From Providencia hangzhouensis (lineage in GTDB: Bacteria; Pseudomonadota; Gammaproteobacteria; Enterobacterales; Enterobacteriaceae): a stretch of DNA of 64,000 nt. The stretch's first letter is position 1. Every line of letters begins with the position of its first letter. This document shows, in pieces, positions 26,909 through 34,738 of this stretch. Where the stretch lies: NCBI RefSeq assembly GCF_029193595.2, contig NZ_CP135052.1, forward strand, positions 496,001 through 560,000, given 5' to 3'. Below the pieces are notes generated by a model. That model did not search any database. It was not told where the DNA came from and worked only from the letters and a program-made list of their open reading frames with translations. The position numbers and the translations under genes are program-made.

Positions 26909-27694
26909 ATGAAAGGCTTGAATAATAAGATTGCCATTGTGACTGGGGGAGCGACCAAAATTGGTGCAACCGTTGCGAAGGTATTAAGTGATTACGGCGT
27001 TAAAGTCACGATTTTTGACATTGATACCTTGAATGGTGAAAAGGTAGCTCAAAGTGAGCCCAATATTGATTTTCTTCCTGTCGATATCACAGACGACCAA
27101 CAACTTAAACAAGGGATTGACCGTGTTGCGCAAAAATATGGGCAACTCGATTTTTTAGTTAATCTGGCTGCCACTTATCTTGATGAAGGCCAGTTATCTA
27201 CAAGGCAGGATTGGCTCACTGCGTTGAATATTAATGTGGTGAGTGCAGTGATGGCTGCGCAGCTTGCAAAAGTACATTTCGCAAAATCGGGTAAAGGTGC
27301 CATCGTCAATTTTACCAGTATTTCTTCTTCTGTCGCCCAAACGGGTCGTTGGCTCTACCCTGCATCTAAAGCCACCATGTTAGAGGTAACTCGCAGCCAA
27401 GCAATGGATTATGCGGCTGAAGGAATTCGTGTAAATTCCGTTTCCCCCGGGTGGACTTGGTCCCGAGTTATGGATGAAATCACAGGGGGAGACCGCCAAA
27501 AAACAGACCGTGTTGCTGCTGATTACCACTTATTAAAGCGCGTTGGTGACCCAGAAGAAGTAGCTCAAGTTGTCGCGTTCCTACTTTCTGATTTGGCCAG
27601 CTTTGTTACAGGTGCGGATTACGCTGTCGATGGCGGTTACTCCGCTATGGGGCCTGAACAGGCTAAACCGGCAATTCCCCGTCTTGCTGAATAA
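26909..27694 (+). CDS. Short-chain dehydrogenase/reductase of the indole cluster (IifA-like)
   Basis: A 261-residue classical SDR. The nucleotide-binding TGGATKIG lies near residue 12, the catalytic Ser and YPASK (Tyr/Lys) near 150-155, and the family ending SFVTGADYAVDGGY is present. The ATG at 26909 follows GAGGGTG; a GTG nine bases upstream is less likely. It is the first gene of the catabolic island, ahead of an indole/styrene-monooxygenase-like gene. In the Acinetobacter iif system an SDR oxidises indole-2,3-dihydrodiol to 3-hydroxyindolin-2-one; a similar step is inferred here. Confidence 0.75.
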   Translation: MKGLNNKIAIVTGGATKIGATVAKVLSDYGVKVTIFDIDTLNGEKVAQSEPNIDFLPVDITDDQQLKQGIDRVAQKYGQLDFLVNLAATYLDEGQLSTRQDWLTALNINVVSAVMAAQLAKVHFAKSGKGAIVNFTSISSSVAQTGRWLYPASKATMLEVTRSQAMDYAAEGIRVNSVSPGWTWSRVMDEITGGDRQKTDRVAADYHLLKRVGDPEEVAQVVAFLLSDLASFVTGADYAVDGGYSAMGPEQAKPAIPRLAE

Positions 27695-27729
27695 GACACC
27701 ATTTTAACTATTTTGTAGAGGAAAATACT

Positions 27730-28974
27730 ATGCGCCGTATTGCTATCGTCGGTGGTGGTCAAGCGGGTATGCCATTAGCTTTGGGTCTACTCAATAAAGG
27801 TTATGAAGTCACTGTTGCAACAAACCGCACTCCAGATGACGTTAAAAATGGCCGAGTGATGTCGAGCCAGTGCATGTTCGATATTTCACTGCAATTTGAA
27901 CGCGATTTAGGTATTAATTTTTGGGAAGAACAGTGTCCGCCGGTTGAAGGAATTGGCTTTACGGTTCCTCATCCCGAAAAAGCGGGGGAAAAAGTAATTT
28001 CTTGGCGTTCACGTCTCGATAATTATGCCCAAGCTGTCGACCAACGTATCAAAATGCCTTACTGGATGGAGTTATTTGCAGCTCGTGGCGGTAATTTACG
28101 AATTGAAGATGTTGGTATTGCAGAACTGGAACGCTTAGCGCAAACACACGATTTAGTCGTATTAGCGGGTGGAAAAGGGGAAATTGTTAAACTGCTTGAG
28201 CGCGATGCCTCCCGCTCACCTTATGACAAACCACAACGGGCCTTGGCACTGACTTATGTGCATGGCATGTTACCAACGCCAGAGTATTCACAAGTTTCTT
28301 TCAACTTAATACCCGGTGTTGGTGAGTATTTTGTGTTCCCATCACTGACGAATAGTGGTGATTGCCACATTATGGTGTTTGAAGGGATCCCCGGTGGGCC
28401 TATGGATCAGTGGAATGAAGCTCGTACTCCACAGGAACACTTGGCATACAGTAAAAAAATACTCAATACCTATTTACCTTGGGAAGCAGAACGTTGTCAT
28501 AATGTTGAGTTAACTGATGATAATGGCATCTTAGCCGGAAGATTTGCACCAACAGTGAGAAAACCGGTGTTAACTTTACCATCAGGTAACATTGTGTTTG
28601 GTTTAGGAGATGCGTTAGTCACCAATGACCCACTAACGGGTCAAGGTTCGAATAACGCTACCAAGGCTTGTAAAGTCTATTATGACGCTATTTTAGCCCA
28701 TGGTGACAAACCTTACACTGCAAAGTGGATGAATGACACATTTGAGCAGTTCTGGAAGTATGGTCGTCATGTTGTGGAATGGACCAATTCCTTACTCGCC
28801 CCACCTGAGCCGCATATTTTACACCTATTGGGTGCAGCCCAGCAGCTGCCATCCCTCGCACACACCATCGCGAATGCCTTTAATTACCCGCCCGTATTAT
28901 TCCCTTGGTGGAAAGATGAGGCTGCTTGTGAGGCGTATATTCAATCGCAAATGATGGAAGAAGCTCGAGCTTAA
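27730..28974 (+). CDS. FAD-dependent styrene/indole monooxygenase-like oxygenase
   Basis: A 414-residue flavoprotein of the StyA/indole monooxygenase family: GGGQAGMPLA dinucleotide fold at residues 8-17, GDALVTNDPLTGQGSN near residue 297 as the FAD ribityl-binding block, and no own NADH site. Such oxygenases epoxidise styrene or indole with reduced FAD supplied by a partner reductase, which is the next gene. Indole as substrate is inferred from the SDR, cyclase and anthranilate-type genes around it. AGAGGAAAA precedes the ATG. Confidence 0.8.
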   Translation: MRRIAIVGGGQAGMPLALGLLNKGYEVTVATNRTPDDVKNGRVMSSQCMFDISLQFERDLGINFWEEQCPPVEGIGFTVPHPEKAGEKVISWRSRLDNYAQAVDQRIKMPYWMELFAARGGNLRIEDVGIAELERLAQTHDLVVLAGGKGEIVKLLERDASRSPYDKPQRALALTYVHGMLPTPEYSQVSFNLIPGVGEYFVFPSLTNSGDCHIMVFEGIPGGPMDQWNEARTPQEHLAYSKKILNTYLPWEAERCHNVELTDDNGILAGRFAPTVRKPVLTLPSGNIVFGLGDALVTNDPLTGQGSNNATKACKVYYDAILAHGDKPYTAKWMNDTFEQFWKYGRHVVEWTNSLLAPPEPHILHLLGAAQQLPSLAHTIANAFNYPPVLFPWWKDEAACEAYIQSQMMEEARA

Positions 28975-28988
28975 TGGGAGATATCAGT

Positions 28989-29525
28989 ATGTCTATGATT
29001 GCAGAGGATACACTCATGTGTGATAGGGAATGGGGCGATACCGAATTTGAATCAAAGATATTGCGTAATCTGTTGGGATGTTACCCAACAGGCGTGGCGA
29101 TTGTTACCACCCGAACTGCAGATGGCCGTGATGTTGGGTTAACTATCAACTCATTTGCGTCGTTATCACTTGACCCACCATTAGTGCTATGGAGCTTAGT
29201 GAATCATTCACCAAACCTAGCGGTATTTCGTGATTGTACTCATTTTACTATCAATATATTAGGCCACGGACACCAAGAACTAGCGATGCGTTTTGCGAAC
29301 CCACGTATCGAAAATAAATTTGCAGATGTGGCTACCCACCTAACACCAGAAGGCGTTCCTGCATTGCATGGTGCTATTGCCACATTGGTGTGCGAAAACC
29401 ATAAGCAAGACACGATTGGCGACCACTTATTAATGGTGGGGCATGTTCGCCGTATCGGTAGTGAAGCGGGTAAACCGTTAGTGTTCCATGGCGGTAGCTT
29501 TACTGCCCTACATGAAGCGCCTTGA
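28989..29525 (+). CDS. NAD(P)H:flavin oxidoreductase partner (StyB/IifD-like)
   Basis: A 178-residue flavin reductase-like FMN-binding split barrel (PTGVAIVTTRTADGRDVGLTINSF, SLDPPLVLWSL). It delivers reduced flavin to the monooxygenase encoded just upstream. The ATG at 28989 follows GGGAG at eight bases; an ATG at 28974 overlapping the monooxygenase stop (TAATG) is the alternative and would add five residues. The gene is tightly embedded in the cluster. Confidence 0.82.
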   Translation: MSMIAEDTLMCDREWGDTEFESKILRNLLGCYPTGVAIVTTRTADGRDVGLTINSFASLSLDPPLVLWSLVNHSPNLAVFRDCTHFTINILGHGHQELAMRFANPRIENKFADVATHLTPEGVPALHGAIATLVCENHKQDTIGDHLLMVGHVRRIGSEAGKPLVFHGGSFTALHEAP

Positions 29526-29539
29526 GCGCAGGAGAGACT

Positions 29540-30322
29540 ATGAACCAGCAAACATTAATGGCATTTGCAGCACAGTTGCAGCAAGGAAATATTCAAGTTA
29601 TTGATCTGACACAAATCTTGTCACCATCATTTCCTGCGCTGCAATTGCCAGAACAATTTGGGCAAGTATGGTCATTTAGCATGGAACAAATTTCTCGCTA
29701 CGACGATAACGGCCCTGCATGGTATTGGAATAATTTTAGTTGTGGAGAACATACCGGCACGCATTTTGATGCGCCAATTCACTGGATCAGTGGCAAAGAC
29801 CAAATCAATAACACCGTTGATACTATTCCAGTGGAACACTTTGTAGCGCCAGCCGTTGTGGTAGATGCCAGTGCGGAAGTGGCTCAAAACCCTGATTGGG
29901 TGTTAACTGTAGAGTTTTTGCAAAAATGGGAAGAAAAGCACGGCACAATTCCTAAAGCAGCTTGGGTACTTTTCAGAACGGATTGGTCGAAAAAGGCGAA
30001 TGACCCGGTTGCCTATGTAAGTATGCGTGAAGATGGTGCACACACGCCCGGACCATCGCAAGAAGCGGTGGAATGGCTTATTCATCAGCGTGATGTCAAA
30101 GGGTTTGGTGTTGAAACCATCAATACAGATGCAGGGCAATCATACAGTTGGCCAGTACCTTACCCTTGCCATACTTTAATGCATGGTCACAATAAATATG
30201 GCCTGCAATGTTTAACGAACCTCGACAAGCTGCCTGCGACAGGTGTCGTGATTGTTGCTGCGCCACTTAAAATTGAAGGTGGTTCTGGCAGCCCATTACG
30301 TGTACTCGCACTTGTGGGGTGA
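29540..30322 (+). CDS. Cyclase-family metal hydrolase (isatin hydrolase / IifB-like)
   Basis: A 260-residue protein of the cyclase superfamily that includes kynurenine formamidase and isatin hydrolase. The metal-binding signature HTGTHFDAPIH is complete (about residue 74). AGGAGA precedes the ATG at 29540. In context two readings are possible: hydrolysis of isatin to isatinate, or the IifB-type conversion of 3-hydroxyindolin-2-one to anthranilate reported for Acinetobacter. The CoA-forming oxidoreductase further on favours isatinate as product. Substrate is inferred, not shown. Confidence 0.72.
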   Translation: MNQQTLMAFAAQLQQGNIQVIDLTQILSPSFPALQLPEQFGQVWSFSMEQISRYDDNGPAWYWNNFSCGEHTGTHFDAPIHWISGKDQINNTVDTIPVEHFVAPAVVVDASAEVAQNPDWVLTVEFLQKWEEKHGTIPKAAWVLFRTDWSKKANDPVAYVSMREDGAHTPGPSQEAVEWLIHQRDVKGFGVETINTDAGQSYSWPVPYPCHTLMHGHNKYGLQCLTNLDKLPATGVVIVAAPLKIEGGSGSPLRVLALVG

Positions 30323-30325
30323 GGT

Positions 30326-31939
30326 ATGACAGCAAGCTCAACTCCTCAAGTGATAGTCGTGGGCAGTGGAATGAATTCCTTGATGTGTGCAGCCTTGTTG
30401 GCAGTACGTGGAAAATCAGTCCTCGTTCTTGAGCGAAATGACCGCTTAGGGGGCTGTATCCGCACTGAGAATTTGTTTGAGGGCTATACCCATGATTTAC
30501 TTTCTTGCTGGTACTCCTTATTTGTTGGTAGCCCTGGGTACCAAGAGCTCGAACCCTATTTAAAGCAGTATGGATTAGAATTTGCTCAATGTGATTATTC
30601 AACGGGGTTAGTGCAACCGGATGGTCAATCGATTGCGTTAAAACGGGATATTTCTGAAGCGGCTAAGCAACTCGACCAGTTGGCTCCGGGGGATGGCCTT
30701 GCATTTCGTAAGATGGCGGAACAGCTATTTACGCAAGATGCAGCGCTTACATTTGGCCTATTAGGGCAAAACCCATATAGCGCCAATATGCTGAAATTAT
30801 TATTTTCAGAATGGCGAAAACGTGGAGTCGATGGCTTGCTTGATTTTGCAAAAGCAGGAATAGAAAGCTTTCGCCGTTGGTCAGAACGTGAATTACAGCA
30901 CGACTTTAGCCGAGCTTTGATGGCGCCATGGGTATTACATACCGGACTTGGGCCGGATGAAGCCAGTTCTGCATTAATTGGGAAATTAACCTTTGCGGCG
31001 GTGGTGGCTGGCGGTATGCCAGTGGTGAAAGGCGGCAGTGCTCGTATCGTGGAGGCTTTTGCGAAGGTTATTGAAGCGCATGGTGGCCAGCTAAAAACGG
31101 GTATGAATGTTGAAAAAATCATCACTACAGGTGAGGGGAGAAACCAACGAGCAACAGGAGTGATGGCGAATGGGCAAATCATTGCTGCGTCTGAAAGCGT
31201 AGTTTGTAACGTTACCCCAACGCAGCTGTATGGGTCATTACTCGAAAATATTTCACTGCAAGTGAGGGAAAAAGCGAGAGGTTACCGTTATGGGCGTGCG
31301 GGTATGCAAATTCATTTTGCTTTAAGCGCCCCTCCCCCTTGGTGTAATCCTGAACTGTTAAATGTACCACTGGTTCATTTCACTGAAAGCATGGAGCAAG
31401 TGTGTTTATCGGTGACACAGGCAAATAATGGTTATTTACCAGATAAACCGACATTTGGTATTGGCCAACCTACCGCGCTCGATCCCAGTCGAGCCCCAGA
31501 AGGAGGGTGGATCTTATGGATCCAAATGCAAGAGTTGCCTCGAGTGTTAAAGGGGGATTCTGCTGGTGAAATTTCAGTACCGGATGACGGGGGTTGGGAT
31601 GAGCAAGTGCGAGAGGCTGTTGCAGATCGAATTCAACAGCGTTTAGAGCTGGTAATGCCAGGCTTTTCTAATTTGATAGTGGGACGCAAGGCAATTTCTC
31701 CCGCCGACCTAGAAAATTATAATTGTAACCTTGTTGGTGGTGACCCTTATTCAGGAACTTGTTCACCTGATCAGTTCTTCTGGTTGCGGCCTTTTGCTGC
31801 GACTGGCCAGACGAAAACGCATCAAACCGCAGTCAAAAACCTTTTTCATATTGGCGCCTCAACCCACCCCGGTCCGGGTTTAGGTGGTGGTTCAGGTTAC
31901 CTTGTTGCACAAAAATTAGCAGTCAAACGCAGGACATAA
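30326..31939 (+). CDS. FAD-dependent oxidoreductase, phytoene desaturase (CrtI)-like
   Basis: A 537-residue flavoprotein with the N-terminal VVGSGMNSLMCA fold, the ERNDRLGGCIRTE block and the C-terminal FAD region (HIGASTHPGPGLGGGSG). It follows the cyclase gene by three bases, so it is part of the same transcript. The family contains desaturases, amine oxidases and uncharacterised dehydrogenases. No carotenoid genes are nearby, so a step of the indole route such as oxidation of dioxindole or indoxyl to isatin is a reasonable but untested guess. Confidence 0.65.
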   Translation: MTASSTPQVIVVGSGMNSLMCAALLAVRGKSVLVLERNDRLGGCIRTENLFEGYTHDLLSCWYSLFVGSPGYQELEPYLKQYGLEFAQCDYSTGLVQPDGQSIALKRDISEAAKQLDQLAPGDGLAFRKMAEQLFTQDAALTFGLLGQNPYSANMLKLLFSEWRKRGVDGLLDFAKAGIESFRRWSERELQHDFSRALMAPWVLHTGLGPDEASSALIGKLTFAAVVAGGMPVVKGGSARIVEAFAKVIEAHGGQLKTGMNVEKIITTGEGRNQRATGVMANGQIIAASESVVCNVTPTQLYGSLLENISLQVREKARGYRYGRAGMQIHFALSAPPPWCNPELLNVPLVHFTESMEQVCLSVTQANNGYLPDKPTFGIGQPTALDPSRAPEGGWILWIQMQELPRVLKGDSAGEISVPDDGGWDEQVREAVADRIQQRLELVMPGFSNLIVGRKAISPADLENYNCNLVGGDPYSGTCSPDQFFWLRPFAATGQTKTHQTAVKNLFHIGASTHPGPGLGGGSGYLVAQKLAVKRRT

Positions 31940-32009
31940 TAAATCAGCAAAGGATTTGTGACTTAACAGGTAAAGCACACACAGTAAGCAACCCACTATG
32001 GCAGGAAAC

Positions 32010-32906
32010 ATGATGAAAAAAACAACAATCGGTAAGCTTGTAGCAGGTTCGTGTCTCAGCATATTTTCGTTTGGTGCGATTGCCACCGAAGGTGGCGGTT
32101 TAGGGGTATACCCCGATGGGCTAGAAAACTTTATGTCAGGTGCATTGCCACCACAAGGGGTACATGTACTGGTGTATGGTGGAAATGCGCATTATGACAG
32201 TATTCGCGATAACAAAGGCGATAAGATCCCTGTTCCGGGGTTTAGCGTCAATGTGAATGTACTCGCTCCTCGACTTATTTGGGTAACTGACCAAAAAGTC
32301 TTTGGTGGTGATCTGGCTTTTCATACAATTGTGCCATTATTGGATGTGACTGCAAAAGCGGCGGGGCAAAAAGATACCAGCCGCGGCCTCGGTGATATTA
32401 CATTTGGCCCCGCATTAGGGTTTCATCCATCAGCCGATTTGCATTATGTGGTTGGGCTAGATGCGTATGCTCCAACAGGTAAATACAGCAAAACAGACCC
32501 ATCAAGTTTAGGTAAGAATTATTGGGCGCTGCAACCAGTTTGGGCAATCAGTTATATTCCACCTGTTGGTGTAAATGCGGATTTGAAGATGATGTATGAC
32601 TTTAACTTCCGCAATAACGATACGAAAACACGTTCAGGGCAAGCATTTCACGCTGATTATGCACTAGGTTGGGGGTTCGGCAATGGTTGGGTGGCAGGTA
32701 TTGGGGGCTATGCATTTTGGCAAACGACAGATGATAGCGGACCAAATTCAGCTCAAGGAAAAGCTCGAGCCTATTCTATTGGGCCTTCAATTCGCTATGC
32801 TAACCCGCAAGGGTGGCTATTTACTGCTAAATGGGAAAAGGATTTTGAAGTTAGAAACCGTCCAGAAGGTTCCCAAATTTATTTGAAGGCATCGATACCT
32901 TTTTAA
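32010..32906 (+). CDS. Outer-membrane channel of the SphA/phenol-degradation transporter family
   Basis: A 298-residue protein with a signal peptide (MMKKTTIGKLVAGSC to about residue 27) and a beta-barrel sequence ending in IPF. It matches the family annotated as meta-pathway phenol degradation transporter, which occurs in aromatic degradation operons. It probably lets the aromatic substrate or an intermediate cross the outer membrane. AGGAAAC precedes the ATG at 32010. Last gene of the first block of the island. Confidence 0.72.
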   Translation: MMKKTTIGKLVAGSCLSIFSFGAIATEGGGLGVYPDGLENFMSGALPPQGVHVLVYGGNAHYDSIRDNKGDKIPVPGFSVNVNVLAPRLIWVTDQKVFGGDLAFHTIVPLLDVTAKAAGQKDTSRGLGDITFGPALGFHPSADLHYVVGLDAYAPTGKYSKTDPSSLGKNYWALQPVWAISYIPPVGVNADLKMMYDFNFRNNDTKTRSGQAFHADYALGWGFGNGWVAGIGGYAFWQTTDDSGPNSAQGKARAYSIGPSIRYANPQGWLFTAKWEKDFEVRNRPEGSQIYLKASIPF

Positions 32907-32921
32907 ACACGTTTGTATATC

Positions 32922-32960
32922 AAAACCCCATATTGGCATTACATAACAATATGGGGGGTA
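32922..32960. terminator. Bidirectional terminator between convergent genes
   Basis: Perfect stem CCCCATATT/AATATGGGG (32926-32934, 32948-32956) between the porin gene and the convergent AraC gene; the T-run is better for the minus strand. Confidence 0.75.
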
Positions 32961-32986
32961 TTTCTAAGAAAGTGATGATTGGGAAT

Positions 32987-33994
32987 TTAGGCTTTTTTCA
33001 TACTCTGACTTGGAGTTTCACCATAGCGTTGTTTGTAATCTGCACTAAAGCGACCCATATGGGCAAATCCCCAACGTAAAGCTACCCCAGTGACGCTAGT
33101 TGCTTCCCCTGAAAGGAGCTCTGCTCGAACACGTTCCATCCGTAAATCACGTAGATACTGCATTGGGCTGATATCTAAGAACTCTTTAAAACCAGCATAT
33201 AAACTGCGTAAGCTGACGCCTGCAATATGAGCTAGCTGCTCAACAGTGATAGGTTCATGGGCGTGTGCTTCTAAATATTCTTGCACTCTGCGTACGTGAC
33301 GAGGACGAATTGTTGACCTTCGCATGCCTGAGTCTTCGATATAATTATGGCCTTGGGTAGAAAGTAAAGTGACAGAAACCAATTGTTCAACTTGAGTCGT
33401 GATCAATTTATGTTGTAAGAGATCGGGCGCGCGAGTTGCGCATTCAATCAGGTAATTCATTAAAGTGCGCCATGCAATGCAAGATTGCCAAGCAAAACCC
33501 AACTCAAAAACTAACGGTTTATCTAAAGTATGCCCTAGTTGGCCTACTAAGGATCTTTCGAGTAAAGAACGGGAAATACGTAACATAAATTGATCGTTAT
33601 CGCTATTCCAACGCATTATTGTTGATTCTTCAGGGCTAAGAAGTGAGGCCATCTGAGGAGTTGATTCAATACATTTTCCACCACTTTCGATGACTGCTGT
33701 ACCTGATAGAGGCATTTGAACCAAAAAAAAGTCCTGTAGTTGCCCTGGAATAATGGAGACATCGGCACCATAGCGTAAGCGGCTTAGAGAAATATCCCCC
33801 ATAGGAATATAGTGCATACGAGCATCAAGGCGTTGATGTGGATTAAGTAAGTTAAATTGATGTGGCTTCATGACTCGACCAACCATCGATTTAATCTCTT
33901 CAGGGTCAGCTGAGGTAAATAATAAACGCTCTGAAGAACAGAGCTGATTTTCAATCTGAGATGCAGATGAATGGGACCACGAGTTGCTCAACAT
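32987..33994 (-). CDS. AraC/XylS-family regulator of the catabolic island
   Basis: A 335-residue regulator: an N-terminal cupin-like ligand domain of the AraC-binding-like type (residues about 50-210) and a C-terminal double helix-turn-helix (ITVEQLAHIAGVSLRSLYAGFKEF; RWGFAHMGRFSADYKQRYGETP). The length and layout fit XylS/BenR-type activators of aromatic degradation. The ATG at 33992-33994 follows GGAGGAA. It sits between the two blocks of the island, divergent from iorA, so it probably activates one or both in response to an aromatic inducer. Confidence 0.8.
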   Translation of the reverse strand: MLSNSWSHSSASQIENQLCSSERLLFTSADPEEIKSMVGRVMKPHQFNLLNPHQRLDARMHYIPMGDISLSRLRYGADVSIIPGQLQDFFLVQMPLSGTAVIESGGKCIESTPQMASLLSPEESTIMRWNSDNDQFMLRISRSLLERSLVGQLGHTLDKPLVFELGFAWQSCIAWRTLMNYLIECATRAPDLLQHKLITTQVEQLVSVTLLSTQGHNYIEDSGMRRSTIRPRHVRRVQEYLEAHAHEPITVEQLAHIAGVSLRSLYAGFKEFLDISPMQYLRDLRMERVRAELLSGEATSVTGVALRWGFAHMGRFSADYKQRYGETPSQSMKKA

Positions 33995-34640
33995 CGGAGG
34001 TTCCTCCAAAATGATTTGCCAGCCCTGCTTTATAGAATAACCAAAATAGGGCCCGACTAATATTGCTTGTTATGTGTTTTTCTCAGTAAATTCAATTTAT
34101 TATAATATTTTGCAATGACTTATTATATTAGGGAGGAATGCTTTCCATTTAAGTCAAATGAAGCCTTCCTTTTTGTTAACATTTTATTGACTATTTTTTA
34201 ACTAGTCATGAGTTGAACATAACATAAACAAATTTTCTTACCTAGATAAAAACATGCAGAAACTATCCTAAAACTGCAAAAAAATAGAAACTATGCGGTT
34301 GTTGTGATAGCGATAACAATATAAAAAATAAAGTTATTTTTATTTCAATAACAGTAAAATATATATGATTTTTCATATTAAATTTTATGTTTACCTATCT
34401 TTTTCTTATTTAATTAATGTAATGCTCTAATTAATTATTTTATGGCGATGTTTTTTTCTGATTTGTTTGCTTTTGTGAGGCCTATTTTCTATTTAAACAT
34501 GCTATTCAGTATTTTTTATTTATTTTATTGATCTTTTTTTTCTACGCTATTTGGCGGAAAAACTAATTTTCTAGTTGTTTTAACTCACTATTTGTCCCTT
34601 ATCTGCAAGCCTTATCCACTCTCTGCATAAATCTAATTTA
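33995..34640. other. Long AT-rich divergent regulatory region
   Basis: About 650 bases between the AraC gene and the iorA promoter with no coding frame. The DNA is strongly AT-rich with many short A and T runs. It should hold the promoter of the AraC gene and distal binding sites for the iorA promoter. Confidence 0.55.
34303..34318. promoter_or_regulatory. CRP-like site
   Basis: TGTGATAGCGATAACA fits the CRP consensus TGTGA-N6-TCACA with one mismatch. Catabolite control of a degradation operon is plausible; the site lies about 340 bases before the iorA promoter, so a role in the AraC gene promoter is also possible. Confidence 0.35.
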
Positions 34641-34684
34641 CATGATTAATCATGGATTGACCTGTTATTAACAAAAGATATACA
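34641..34684 (+). promoter_or_regulatory. iorA promoter with upstream perfect palindrome
   Basis: TTGACC (34657-34662) and TATACA (34679-34684) are separated by 16 bases, a good sigma-70 promoter. The perfect 14-bp palindrome CATGATTAATCATG (34641-34654) touches the -35 element and is a candidate operator for the AraC or MarR regulator of the island. Confidence 0.6.
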
Positions 34685-34738
34685 AATAATAAACACAAAA
34701 AAGATAAAAACGTTCTGATGTTGATTGGTGAGGTTAAA

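Noticed and set aside
625..31182. Antisense open frames of 60-185 codons inside real genes, such as 30625-31182
   Set aside because: They lie opposite well-supported genes, lack ribosome sites and have no recognisable domains.
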